Origin: Aeromonas diversa CDC 2478-85
GTDB lineage: Bacteria; Pseudomonadota; Gammaproteobacteria; Enterobacterales; Aeromonadaceae
Length of the DNA stretch: 64,000 bases
Direction: 5' to 3'
NCBI RefSeq assembly: GCF_000819805.1
Contig: NZ_CDCE01000004.1
Coordinates: 1-64,000 of the forward strand
Part shown: in pieces, positions 7,739-15,437 of the stretch
Numbering within the stretch: position 1 is the first letter of the stretch
How the letters are laid out: every line of letters begins with the position of its first letter
The notes under the pieces: model-generated
Told to the model about the DNA's origin: nothing
Seen by the model: only the letters and a program-made list of their open reading frames with translations
Databases searched by the model: none
Translations under genes and position numbers: made by a program

Positions 7739-7830
7739 TGGCGCTCCCCGAAATGGGGGGAAAGATGGCTTCAAAAGCACCTTATAACACTGCGCCTGCC
7801 AGAGCTGGCGGTGGCGATCAGGAGTTCGAT

Positions 7831-8586
7831 ATGTCTGATGTATTTCACCTGGGTTTGAAGAAAGCGGATCTGCAAGGCGCCACCCTGGCTATCGTGCCGG
7901 GCGACCCGGAGCGTGTGAAGCGTATCGCCGAGCTGATGGACAATCCTGTGCTGCTGGCCAGCCACCGTGAATTCACCACCTGGCGCGCCGAAATGGACGG
8001 CAAGGCAGTCATCGTCTGCTCCACCGGCATCGGCGGCCCGTCTACCTCTATCGCCGTGGAAGAGCTGGCCCAGCTGGGGATCCGCACCTTCCTGCGTATC
8101 GGTACCACAGGCGCCATCCAGCCGCACCTGAACGTGGGCGACGTCATCGTCACCACAGGCTCTGTGCGCCTCGACGGTGCCAGCCTGCACTTCGCCCCGA
8201 TGGAATTCCCGGCCGTGGCCGATTTTGAGTGCACCACCGCCCTGGTTGAGACCGCCAAGGAGCTGGGCTCCAAGCTGCACGTGGGCATCACCGCCTCTTC
8301 CGATACCTTCTACCCGGGTCAGGAGCGTTACGACACCTTCTCCGGCCGCGTAGTACAGCGCTTCCAGGGCTCCATGAAGGAGTGGCAGTCCATGGGCGTG
8401 CTCAACTTCGAAATGGAATCCGCCACCCTGCTGACCATGTGTTCCAGCCAGGGGCTGCGTGCGGGCATGGTGGCCGGTGTCATCGTGAACCGTACCCAAC
8501 AGGAAATCCCGAACGCCGAAACCATGGCGAAGACCGAATCTGATGCCATCAAGATCGTGCTGGGCGCTGCCCGCAAGCTGATCTGA
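7831..8586 (+). CDS. udp: Uridine phosphorylase
   Basis: The 251-residue enzyme splits uridine with phosphate into uracil and ribose-1-phosphate in pyrimidine salvage. It is near-identical in pattern to E. coli Udp: [21 protein letters not shown] (phosphate site), [45 protein letters not shown] and [12 protein letters not shown]. The ATG at 7831 follows AGGAG by seven bases; an upstream in-frame ATG at 7738 would add an unrelated leader. It is followed by its own terminator and then by rihA, another nucleoside-salvage gene. Confidence 0.96.
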   Translation: MSDVFHLGLKKADLQGATLAIVPGDPERVKRIAELMDNPVLLASHREFTTWRAEMDGKAVIVCSTGIGGPSTSIAVEELAQLGIRTFLRIGTTGAIQPHLNVGDVIVTTGSVRLDGASLHFAPMEFPAVADFECTTALVETAKELGSKLHVGITASSDTFYPGQERYDTFSGRVVQRFQGSMKEWQSMGVLNFEMESATLLTMCSSQGLRAGMVAGVIVNRTQQEIPNAETMAKTESDAIKIVLGAARKLI

Positions 8587-8609
8587 TAGCACCACAACGA
8601 GTGGGGGGT

Positions 8610-8646
8610 GGGGGCCGCTGCGAAAGCACGGTCCCCATCTTTTTTT
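8610..8646 (+). terminator. Terminator after udp
   Basis: A GGGGGCCG/CGGTCCCC stem continues as TGC/GCA capped by a GAAA tetraloop and ends in a seven-T run (8640-8646). Confidence 0.85.
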
Positions 8647-8734
8647 GTGGGGCCGGTGAAGTGTGAGCCGGTTGCCGGAAGGCAGCGAACGGGGCTGCTA
8701 GGATAGGCGTTTTTCCAGTAGTAAGGAGAAACCC

Positions 8735-9670
8735 ATGGCGCAGCCCATCATCATCGACTGCGATCCCGGCCACGACGACGCGATCGCCCTCATCCTGGCC
8801 CTCGCCAGCCCCGACCTCAAGGTGCTGGCCGTCACCACCAGCGCCGGCAATCAGACGCCGGACAAGACCCTCAACAACGCCCTGCGCATCCTCACCCTGC
8901 TGGGGCGCACCCATATTCCCGTCGCCGGCGGCGCGCCCAAGCCCTTGCTGCGCGATCTCATCATCGCCGACAACGTGCATGGGGAGTCCGGGTTGGACGG
9001 CCCGGCGCTGCCCGAGCCCGCCTTCGCCCCGCAGTCACTGACCGCCGTCGAGTTGATGGCCGAGACCCTGCGCGGCAGCACCGAGCCGGTGACCCTGGTG
9101 CCGACCGGCCCGCTCACCAACGTGGCCCTGCTGCTGGCCGCGCACCCCGAGCTCAAGCCCAGGATCGCCCGCATCGTGCTGATGGGCGGCAGCGCCGGCC
9201 CCGGCAACTGGACGCCGGCGGCCGAGTTCAACATCTATGTGGATCCCGAGGCGGCCGAGCTGGTGTTCCAATCCGGTGTACCCATCACCATGTGCGGGCT
9301 CGATGTGACCCATGAGGCCCAGGTGATGGACGAGGACATAGAGCGCATCCGCGCTATCGGCAACCCGGTGGCCCGCACCGTGGCCGAGCTGCTCGATTTT
9401 TTCATGATCTACCATAGAGATCCCAAGTGGGGCTTCGCCGGTGCCCCGTTGCACGACCCTTGCACCATCGCCTGGCTGCTGCGCCCGAGCCTCTTTCACG
9501 GCATCGACTGCCGGGTCGGCATCGAGACCCGTGGCGAGTACACTGTGGGCATGACGGTGGTGGATCGCTACGGCCTGTCGGGGATGACCCCCAACGCCAC
9601 CGTATTGTTGGGGGTGGATCGTCCGGGCTTTATCGATCTGCTGGTGGAGCAACTGCACGCCTATGACTAG
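8735..9670 (+). CDS. rihA: Pyrimidine-specific ribonucleoside hydrolase RihA
   Basis: The 311-residue protein has the same length as E. coli RihA and hydrolyses cytidine or uridine to base and ribose. The calcium-binding signature [11 protein letters not shown] is at residues 9-19; [36 protein letters not shown] and [14 protein letters not shown] complete the nucleoside hydrolase pattern, with the catalytic histidine in the last. AAGGAG lies upstream of the start. It heads a short operon with a lipoprotein gene (10-bp gap) and a MOSC gene. The three downstream products have no obvious shared pathway. Confidence 0.93.
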   Translation: MAQPIIIDCDPGHDDAIALILALASPDLKVLAVTTSAGNQTPDKTLNNALRILTLLGRTHIPVAGGAPKPLLRDLIIADNVHGESGLDGPALPEPAFAPQSLTAVELMAETLRGSTEPVTLVPTGPLTNVALLLAAHPELKPRIARIVLMGGSAGPGNWTPAAEFNIYVDPEAAELVFQSGVPITMCGLDVTHEAQVMDEDIERIRAIGNPVARTVAELLDFFMIYHRDPKWGFAGAPLHDPCTIAWLLRPSLFHGIDCRVGIETRGEYTVGMTVVDRYGLSGMTPNATVLLGVDRPGFIDLLVEQLHAYD

Positions 9671-9680
9671 GGAGTAGAGG

Positions 9681-10133
9681 ATGCGCGGGAATCTGGGGTG
9701 GCTGCTGGCCGCCCTTGCTCTGGGGGGCTGCTCGTCCCCCTTCGAGCGAATGTGGAGTGGGTTGGAGCAGTGCCGTTTCGATGGCCTCTATCTCGACCCC
9801 GAGAGCGGCGAGCCGGGCAATTTGGCGCTGGCCCGCTATCGCCCCTGGAAGGTGGAGGAGGGGCTCGCCTGGTTTCGGGTCGACGAGCACTATCGCGACA
9901 TCCCGGTGAGTGGCTTCGTGGTGCCGGCCTCCAGCTTCGACGTGCACCTGCTGTTCATCCCGCTCCCCCTCGAGGAGGCGCGGCGCCAGTTTAGGCATTA
10001 CGTCGGCAACGACTTTTCGGACGTGCGTCCCTACCGGGATGGCTCGGCCCCGCTGCTCACCCGCAATCGTGAGGATCTCGAGACCAGCGTGCTCGACTGC
10101 ACCCGCCCCGAGGAAGACGATGAGGATCAATGA
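9681..10133 (+). CDS. Predicted lipoprotein of unknown function
   Basis: The 150-residue product has a short signal peptide ending in LALGGCSS, with the candidate acylated cysteine at residue 17, and no membrane segments after it. The mature part is acidic at the end (EEDDEDQ) and contains VPASSFDVHLLFIPLPLEEA. I do not recognise the family. It starts 10 bp after rihA and its 3' end overlaps the MOSC gene by 14 bp, so it is co-translated with them. Cell location would be the periplasmic face of a membrane. Confidence 0.7.
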   Translation: MRGNLGWLLAALALGGCSSPFERMWSGLEQCRFDGLYLDPESGEPGNLALARYRPWKVEEGLAWFRVDEHYRDIPVSGFVVPASSFDVHLLFIPLPLEEARRQFRHYVGNDFSDVRPYRDGSAPLLTRNREDLETSVLDCTRPEEDDEDQ

Positions 10134-10650
10134 GGCCTCGCCCCTGGCGGCCCTGATGGGGCGCTTTCCTCACGCGGGCCGGCTCGAGCTCATCGCCCTG
10201 CGTCCGGCGCGTGGCGCCCCGGTTGTGCTGGTTGAGCAGGCCCGGCTGCAGCCGGGCAAGGGGCTGGAAGGGGATCGCTTCGCGGGCAGGGAGCAGAGCA
10301 AACGGCAGGTGACCCTGATCCAGGCCGAGCATCTGGCCGTGGTCGCGGGCTTGCTGCAATTGCCCGGGCTGGCTCCGCTCGGCAGCACCCTCTTCCTGGA
10401 GGAGATGGCGGCGCGCGTTAGACGCAACCTGGTGGTGAGTGGCATCAACCTGCTCGCCCTCAAGGGGCGCACCTTTCGCCTCGGTGAGGCGCTACTGGAA
10501 TACACGGGACCGTGCGAGCCCTGTTCGAAGATGGAGCTTGCCCTTGGCCCCGGCGGCTACAACGCCCTGCGCGGGCACGGCGGCATCACGGCGCGGGTGT
10601 TGGAGGGCGGGGCCATAGTGCGCGGGGCGACGCTTATCCCGCTACCCTGA
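10120..10650 (+). CDS. MOSC-domain protein
   Basis: The 176-residue protein starts at the ATG at 10120 behind GAGGAAGA, inside the lipoprotein 3' end. It has the MOSC fold signatures GKGLEGDRFAG near residue 45, QVTLIQAEHL near 62, NLVVSGINLLALKGRTFRLG near 102 and a cysteine in GPCEPCSKME near 128. MOSC domains handle sulfur in molybdenum-cofactor enzymes or act as stand-alone reductases of N-hydroxylated compounds (YiiM/YcbX type). The GPCEPC cysteine is the conserved position. Its 3' end overlaps the convergent USP gene by 17 bp. Confidence 0.85.
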   Translation: MRINEASPLAALMGRFPHAGRLELIALRPARGAPVVLVEQARLQPGKGLEGDRFAGREQSKRQVTLIQAEHLAVVAGLLQLPGLAPLGSTLFLEEMAARVRRNLVVSGINLLALKGRTFRLGEALLEYTGPCEPCSKMELALGPGGYNALRGHGGITARVLEGGAIVRGATLIPLP

Positions 10651-11071
10651 CCCGCTCTGACACGGGCTCGTGACAGATCTGGATATCCACCGGCAGCTTG
10701 TAAAGCAGCAGGCGCGCCAGGGAGCCCTCCATCCAATGGTGCCGGCTGCCGACCAGCAGCAGTTCGCAGGGGTGGGTGGCCAGCCAGGCCGCCAGATCCC
10801 GAACCACGTCATCGACGACCAGGCACTGGTAATCGACCGGGTGGGAGAGGGTGGCGACCAGGGCGCTGACCCAGGCCTTGGCCTCGACCTCGGCGTGGGC
10901 GCTGCGCTCTGCATCGGGCAGCTCGATATGCTCGTTTCGCACCTGGCTGCTGTGGGTCAGGTGCAGCAGTGTCAGCGGGCTGTCCATGGCCCGGGAGAGG
11001 CGGCTCGCCTTGGCCAGGGTCTCGCGTTCGTACGCCTTTCCTTCCAGCAGCAATACAATACCGTTTTTCAT
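10634..11071 (-). CDS. Universal stress protein-like (UspA domain) protein
   Basis: The 145-residue protein starts at 11069-11071 behind GGAAGGAGAG. The alpha/beta pattern of one USP domain is visible: KNGIVLLLEGKAYERETL at the start, LTLLHLTHSS, then CELLLVGSRHHWMEGSLARLLLYKLPVDIQI. The last part resembles the GxxG-x9-G(S/T) nucleotide loop but only loosely, so ATP binding is uncertain. It is the last gene of a minus-strand run (FMN reductase, VOC, EamA, USP). Its 3' end overlaps that of the MOSC gene. Confidence 0.75.
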   Translation of the reverse strand: MKNGIVLLLEGKAYERETLAKASRLSRAMDSPLTLLHLTHSSQVRNEHIELPDAERSAHAEVEAKAWVSALVATLSHPVDYQCLVVDDVVRDLAAWLATHPCELLLVGSRHHWMEGSLARLLLYKLPVDIQICHEPVSERVRVAG

Positions 11072-11135
11072 CGCTCTCTCCTTCCTGTGAGGCTCGGCAC
11101 TCACTGTGCCAGTCATCGATGAATCCCTCATGAAG

Positions 11136-11561
11136 CTAGCGCCGCAGCGCTAGCAGCACCACGCCCCCCGAGATGAGGGCCAGAGCGAGCCACTCCCTGA
11201 GTTGCGGCCGCTCACCGAGCAAGAGCACGGCGAGCAGGGTGACCAGCACCAGGCTCAGCTTGTCGACCGGGGCCACCTGATAGAGCTGGCCCACCTTGAG
11301 GGCGCGGAAATAACAGAGCCAGGAGGCGCCGGTGGCCATTCCCGAGAGGATGAGAAAGATCCAGGTTCGCCCCGTCAGCGTGCCGGCCTCCCCCCACTTG
11401 CCGGCCGCCAGCAGTGCCAGGAGTGGCTGCAGGATCAGGGTGCGGATCAGGGTGGCGAGATCCGGGTCCACCTCCTGTAGCCCCAGCTTGGCGCAGATGG
11501 CGGTGAGGGCGGCGAAGAGAGCCGATAGCAGGGCCCAGGGGAGCCAGTCCGGTGTCGGCAT
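11136..11561 (-). CDS. Half-size EamA/DMT-family membrane protein
   Basis: The 141-residue protein has one EamA repeat with about five membrane segments: LPWALLSALFAALTAICAKL, TLILQPLLALLA, WIFLILSGMATGASWLCYF, QVAPVDKLSLVLVTLLAVLLL and LALALISGGVVLLAL. Full EamA transporters have two such repeats, so this one should work as a dimer, as known for other half-size DMT proteins. Substrate is unknown. It lies between the VOC and USP genes with gaps of about 65 bp and probably shares their transcript. Confidence 0.8.
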   Translation of the reverse strand: MPTPDWLPWALLSALFAALTAICAKLGLQEVDPDLATLIRTLILQPLLALLAAGKWGEAGTLTGRTWIFLILSGMATGASWLCYFRALKVGQLYQVAPVDKLSLVLVTLLAVLLLGERPQLREWLALALISGGVVLLALRR

Positions 11562-11630
11562 GGGATGCTCCAGCGTCAGGCGTCGTTCCCTGAGTGTAGG
11601 CGAGAGGGCCGCCGCCGCGGCCCCCGGTCG

Positions 11631-12053
11631 TCAGGCGGGATACTGGTTGCGCAGGCGTGGATCGTCGCTCAGGTACTCGACAAACTCCACTTCTATGCCG
11701 TCCGGGTCGATGAAATAGACGTTGCGCCGTCCCGAGTCGGGCGCACCCTGGCTGCTGATGGGGTAACCGGCGCAGGTCATGCGGGTGACCAGGGTGTCGA
11801 GGTTGCTGGTGACGAAGGCAAAATGAGCCAGACCCGGCTGGTGGCCGGCCAGATCGCGGCTGCGCCCCTCGCCATCGTCGTTCAGGGTCAGGTACTGATA
11901 GTCGTCGCCGTAGTGCAGCCAGCGGCGCGCCTTGCCATGCCAGCTGCCCTCGCCGCCGCCGCGCACCCGCCACTGGGGAAACGCGGTGCGATAGAAGGCG
12001 AGGCTGCGGTCCAGATCGGTGACCACCAGATTGAGATGCTCGAGATGAATCAT
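11631..12053 (-). CDS. VOC (glyoxalase/dioxygenase) superfamily protein
   Basis: The 140-residue product has two beta-alpha-beta-beta-beta modules: MIHLEHLNLVVTDLDRSLAFY at the start, HFAFVTSNLDTLVTRM near residue 75 and NVYFIDPDGIEVEFVEYL near 113. The histidines near residue 6 and 75 and the glutamate in EVEFVEY are at the usual metal-ligand positions. Substrate is not predictable; options include glyoxalase-like, ring-cleaving or resistance functions. It is 30 bp downstream of the flavin reductase gene. Confidence 0.8.
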   Translation of the reverse strand: MIHLEHLNLVVTDLDRSLAFYRTAFPQWRVRGGGEGSWHGKARRWLHYGDDYQYLTLNDDGEGRSRDLAGHQPGLAHFAFVTSNLDTLVTRMTCAGYPISSQGAPDSGRRNVYFIDPDGIEVEFVEYLSDDPRLRNQYPA

Positions 12054-12083
12054 GGGATGCTCCTTGGTTGAATAGACTCGGGT

Positions 12084-12665
12084 TCACATGCCGTAGGGAT
12101 AAGGGTCCCGATAGTGGCGTAGCGGCAGTAGCAGCTCGCTGTAGCGCGCCAGCAGGGCGAGACTCTCGTCGATGCGACGGCGCAGGGACCGCTCGCGTTC
12201 ACTCTGTGCCGACTCTGGCTGCGGATGCAGGACCGAACCGACCCTGCGGACGATGAGGTGGGCGGGAATAAAGAGCAGCTTGTTGTTCTTGTTGCTGCTT
12301 TGCAGCTCAGGGATGGGATAGACGCCGTGGATGCCGCTCGAGACGCTCACCAGCAGGGTTGGCTTATGGCCAACCAGAGGGACATCAGCATTCATCAGCC
12401 ACTGCTTGAGCAGTGGAGAGGCCATGCCATTCCATTCCGGAGAGATCAGGATGAAGGCATCGCTCTGGGCCAGCCGGGGGACCATCGCCTGCCAGGCCTC
12501 TCCCTTGCTTGCTTCATCCTCTCCATCCCAGAAGGGGATGGGATCCCGGGCGAGATCGATCCGCTCAATGTCGTGAAACCCGACCGCCTGCTCGGCTAAA
12601 TACCGTGCGACACGGGCACTCTGGGCCTCTTGTCGCGGACTGCCATTGATGATGGTGAGCCTCAT
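12084..12665 (-). CDS. NAD(P)H-dependent FMN reductase family protein
   Basis: The 193-residue protein opens with LTIINGSPRQEAQSARVA, the phosphate loop of the flavodoxin-like reductases, and continues with FILISPEWNGMASPLLKQWL, the PxYN-like substrate loop of the family, and LLVSVSSGIHGVYPIPEL. These enzymes reduce FMN, quinones, azo compounds or chromate; the natural substrate is open. It is the first gene of a minus-strand operon with VOC, EamA and USP genes and is divergent from a SufR-like regulator, which likely controls it through the inverted repeat at 12735-12756. Confidence 0.85.
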   Translation of the reverse strand: MRLTIINGSPRQEAQSARVARYLAEQAVGFHDIERIDLARDPIPFWDGEDEASKGEAWQAMVPRLAQSDAFILISPEWNGMASPLLKQWLMNADVPLVGHKPTLLVSVSSGIHGVYPIPELQSSNKNNKLLFIPAHLIVRRVGSVLHPQPESAQSERERSLRRRIDESLALLARYSELLLPLRHYRDPYPYGM

Positions 12666-12734
12666 AATAAATAAACCAAAATGTTGTTAAATTGTTTTTG
12701 TAATGTATTTGCTTTATTTAAATGGCGCAAGATA

Positions 12735-12756
12735 AAGTAAACAAAAAAGTTTACTT
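12735..12756. promoter_or_regulatory. Perfect inverted repeat between the SufR-like regulator and the flavin reductase
   Basis: AAGTAAAC (12735-12742) and GTTTACTT (12749-12756) flank six A residues. It sits in the AT-rich divergent promoter region and is a strong candidate operator for the adjacent regulator. Confidence 0.65.
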
Positions 12757-12801
12757 AACCTCGTCGGCGGCCATAATAGGCCGACAAGGGGGAGTGAGAC
12801 G

Positions 12802-13422
12802 ATGAAGAGCACAGAGCGGATCCTGGCGCTGCTCAAGCAGCAGGGACCCATGACGGCGGCGGCGCTGGCCGCTCAGTTGGAGATGACCTCAATGGGGGCG
12901 CGTCAGCATCTGCAGGCGCTGGAGGCCGGCGGCATGCTCAGCTTCGAGGATCGCAGCGAAGGGCGCGGCAGGCCTGCGCGTTACTGGCGACTCACCGAGC
13001 AGGCGCAGCCCCATTTCGGGGATCGCCATGAGGAGCTAACCCTGAAGCTGATCGACTCGGTACGGGTCATCTTCGGCGAGCAGGGGATGGAGGCCTTGAT
13101 TGCCCACCGCGAGGCGACCAGTGAGGCGAACTATCGGGCGGCACTGGCCGGCGCCACGACCCTTGCCGAACGACTGGCTCGGTTGGCCGAAGAGCGCAGC
13201 CGTGAGGGCTATATGGCCGAGGTGATGCAAGAGGGGGAAACCTGGTGGTTGCTCGAGAACCACTGCCCCATCTGCGCCGCCGCCAGCCACTGTCAGAATT
13301 TCTGCCGCTCCGAGTTGGCGCTCTTCAGCAGTCTGTTGGGGGAGGGGGTGACTGTGGTGCGAGAGGAGCACATCCTGGCCGGAGCGCGCCGCTGCGCCTA
13401 CCGGATCGAAGCGACCGTCTGA
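12802..13422 (+). CDS. SufR-like Fe-S winged-helix transcription regulator
   Basis: The 206-residue protein has an N-terminal winged helix (TERILALLKQQGPMTAAAL, then MGARQHLQALEAGG and GRGRPARYWRLT) and a C-terminal cysteine cluster: C155, C158, C164, C168 and C198, in NHCPICAAASHCQNFC and RRCAYRIE. That layout is typical of SufR-type regulators, where C-terminal cysteines hold an Fe-S cluster and DNA binding responds to redox or iron status. It is divergent from the FMN reductase operon with a perfect inverted repeat between them. Autoregulation and control of that operon are inference; the signal is unknown. Confidence 0.8.
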   Translation: MKSTERILALLKQQGPMTAAALAAQLEMTSMGARQHLQALEAGGMLSFEDRSEGRGRPARYWRLTEQAQPHFGDRHEELTLKLIDSVRVIFGEQGMEALIAHREATSEANYRAALAGATTLAERLARLAEERSREGYMAEVMQEGETWWLLENHCPICAAASHCQNFCRSELALFSSLLGEGVTVVREEHILAGARRCAYRIEATV

Positions 13423-13428
13423 CGGTCA

Positions 13429-13454
13429 AGGGGCCTTCAGGCCCCTGTCTTTTA
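13429..13454 (+). terminator. Terminator after the SufR-like gene
   Basis: AGGGGCC (13429-13435) and GGCCCCT (13440-13446) enclose TTCA and are followed by GTCTTTTA. Confidence 0.8.
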
Positions 13455-13502
13455 TGCCCTTCACCGCCGGTGAGGGGGGGCCGATTATCAGTCTCCCACA
13501 CT

Positions 13503-13677
13503 GAGAAGAGGGCCCGATGGCCCTCTTGTGCGCTTAGCCAGCCAGCAGCTCGCGGGCGTTGGCCAGGGGGTTGTCGGTGATGTGTTCCCTAAAGCGAGAA
13601 GAGGGCCTGATTGCCCTCGTGTGCGCTTAGCCAGCCAGCAGCTCGCGGGCGTTGGCCAGGGTGTTGTCGGTGATGTG
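13503..13677. repeat. Tandem duplication of the recN 3' end (82-bp copies, 93-bp period)
   Basis: The segment 13596-13677, holding the last 17 codons, stop and terminator hairpin of recN, is repeated at 13503-13584 with four mismatches. The outer copy is a dead recN tail that still keeps the stop codon and a GAGGGC-type hairpin. Confidence 0.9.
13599..13620 (-). terminator. recN terminator hairpin (and duplicate at 13506-13525)
   Basis: AGAGGGC and GCCCTC arms surround CTGATT at 13600-13618 next to the recN stop. The duplicated copy at about 13506-13525 forms a stronger AGAGGGC/GCCCTCT pair. Neither has a clear T run. Confidence 0.45.
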
Positions 13678-15297
13678 ATCGCCCCCGAGCAGACGGGCCA
13701 GCTCGTTGAGTCGGTCCCGCTGGGCCAGGGGCTGCATGCGGGTTTCCGTGGTGTGGCCGTCGGTGTGCTTGCTCACCACCATGTGCTGGTGCCCGTTGCC
13801 AGCCACCTGGGGCAGGTGGGTTACGACCAGCACCTGGGTCGATTCCCCGAGCTGGCGCAGCAGGCGCCCCACCACGGCGGCGGTGGGGCCGCTGATCCCC
13901 ACGTCCACCTCGTCGAAGATCAGGGTGGGGGTGGCCATCTGGCGAGCACTGATCACCACCAGCGCCAGGCTGATGCGCGACAGCTCACCACCCGAGGCAA
14001 CCTTGCCGAGGGGTTGCAGCGGTTGGCCCGGGTTGGTGGTGACCATAAACTCGATCCGGTCGATGCCAAGGGGCGAGAGACTCTGCCCCCGATCGGCAAC
14101 CACCTCGATGGCAAACTGGCCCTGGGGCATGGCCAGTTCGGCCATGCTCTCGCTGACCCGGCCGGCCAGCGCCTCGGCATGACGGCGGCGGCTCTGGCTC
14201 AGCGCCTCGGCGGCGGTGAGGAAGGCCTCGCGCGCCTCGGCGAGCTCAGTCTCCATCCCCTCGAGACGCGCCTCGTCGGAGCCGATGCGAGTCAGCTCTT
14301 CGGTCAGCCCCTGATGATGCAAAGCCAGCTCGGCCGGTTTGACGTGGTGCTTGCGGGCCAGCGAGATGGTGCGCGACAGCCGGGTCTCGAGCTCGACAAA
14401 CCGCTGGGGATCGAGCTCGAGATTATCCAGATAGCCGCGCAGCTCGCCATGGCTCTCCTGCACCTGGATGAGCGCCTCATTGAGCATCTCGAGCACTGGG
14501 GTGAGGCGGGAGTCCATGCCGACCAGCCCTTCGGTCTTGTCGATGGCGACCTGCAGCAGGCTGGTGATGGTGGTGTCGTCGTTCTCATAGAGCAGATCGA
14601 TGCAGCTACCGCACTCTTGCATCAGCTCGGTGCCGTTGGCCAGGCGCTGGTGCTCCTCTTCTACTTCCTCGAACTCGCCGGGTTGCAGGGCAAACTCGTC
14701 GAGTTCCTGCACCTGATACTCGAGCAGCTGGCGACGAGCCTCGCGCTGCTGCTGCTCGGCCTTGAGGCGAGCCAGCTCGTTTTGCAGCTGGCGCCAGCGC
14801 TGATAGTGTTCGCGCACCTCGCCAAGGAGCAGGGTATGACCGGCGTAACCGTCGAGCAGGGCAAGCTGATAGTCGGGGCGCAGCAACAGCTGGTGGGCGT
14901 GCTGGCCGTGCACGTTAACCAGCAGCTGGCCCAAGCTCTTGAGCTGGGCCAGGGGCACGGGCACGCCGTTGATATAGCTGCGTGAACGCCCCTCGGCCGA
15001 GACCACCCGGCGCACTATGCACTCTTCTCTCTCTTCCCCCTCCAGCTCGTTGCTGGTGAGCCAGCCGCGGGCGGCGGGGTTGCCGGCAAGCAGGAAACGG
15101 GCGCTCACCTCGGCCTTGTCGCAACCGGGGCGCACCATGCTGGCCTCGGCCCGCTCGCCCAGGCACAGGCCCAGGGCATCGATGGCAATGGATTTGCCCG
15201 CACCGGTTTCACCCGTGATACAGGTCATGCCCGACTGGAGATCGAGCTCGAGGAACTTGACGATGGCGAAGTTGGTGATGGTGAGCTGTGCCAGCAT
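13627..15297 (-). CDS. recN: DNA repair protein RecN
   Basis: The 556-residue SMC-like ATPase acts in double-strand-break repair. It starts MLAQLTITNFAIV at 15295-15297, as in E. coli; a longer frame to 15324 runs into the operator. Walker A is GETGAGKS near residue 31, followed by ALGLCLGERAEASMVRPG; long coiled-coil arms fill the middle; the signature and Walker B are ASGGELSRISLALVV and LIFDEVDVGISG near residue 460. Two adjacent LexA boxes at 15325-15366 put it under strong SOS control. The 3' end has been duplicated in tandem (13503-13584) without harm to the intact gene. Confidence 0.97.
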   Translation of the reverse strand: MLAQLTITNFAIVKFLELDLQSGMTCITGETGAGKSIAIDALGLCLGERAEASMVRPGCDKAEVSARFLLAGNPAARGWLTSNELEGEEREECIVRRVVSAEGRSRSYINGVPVPLAQLKSLGQLLVNVHGQHAHQLLLRPDYQLALLDGYAGHTLLLGEVREHYQRWRQLQNELARLKAEQQQREARRQLLEYQVQELDEFALQPGEFEEVEEEHQRLANGTELMQECGSCIDLLYENDDTTITSLLQVAIDKTEGLVGMDSRLTPVLEMLNEALIQVQESHGELRGYLDNLELDPQRFVELETRLSRTISLARKHHVKPAELALHHQGLTEELTRIGSDEARLEGMETELAEAREAFLTAAEALSQSRRRHAEALAGRVSESMAELAMPQGQFAIEVVADRGQSLSPLGIDRIEFMVTTNPGQPLQPLGKVASGGELSRISLALVVISARQMATPTLIFDEVDVGISGPTAAVVGRLLRQLGESTQVLVVTHLPQVAGNGHQHMVVSKHTDGHTTETRMQPLAQRDRLNELARLLGGDHITDNTLANARELLAG

Positions 15298-15324
15298 GGT
15301 TGCGTGTCCTGTAAGGCCATACAT

Positions 15325-15366
15325 TACTGTCTATGCATCCAGTATATACTGGTTTTACATACAGTA
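15325..15366 (-). promoter_or_regulatory. Two tandem LexA (SOS) boxes in the recN promoter
   Basis: On the minus strand TACTGTATGTAAAACCAGTA (15347-15366) and TACTGGATGCATAGACAGTA (15325-15344) each fit CTG-N10-CAG with extended TACTG...CAGTA ends, separated by two bases. E. coli recN also has more than one LexA site. Confidence 0.9.
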
Positions 15367-15437
15367 AAGATGCCGAGCCGAGGATCTCGAAAAACGGACC
15401 GCGCAGGGCCGAATGACACAGCGCCAGAAGGGGAGGG

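Larger units (their letters stand above)
7441..7830. other. 390-bp divergent intergenic region yiaY/udp
   Basis: No gene is supported. The udp-proximal half holds a LacI/PurR-type palindrome (7651-7666), a second related element GAAACGTTTTTC (7623-7634) and a CRP-like site (7693-7714). The yiaY-proximal half is AT-richer and holds no site I can name. Confidence 0.5.

Noticed and set aside
7541-7780. 79-codon frame in the yiaY/udp gap
   Set aside because: It covers the udp regulatory sites and has no ribosome site or recognisable sequence.
11212-12087. 291-codon frame across the VOC and EamA genes
   Set aside because: It is a shifted frame of two recognised genes and has no family features.
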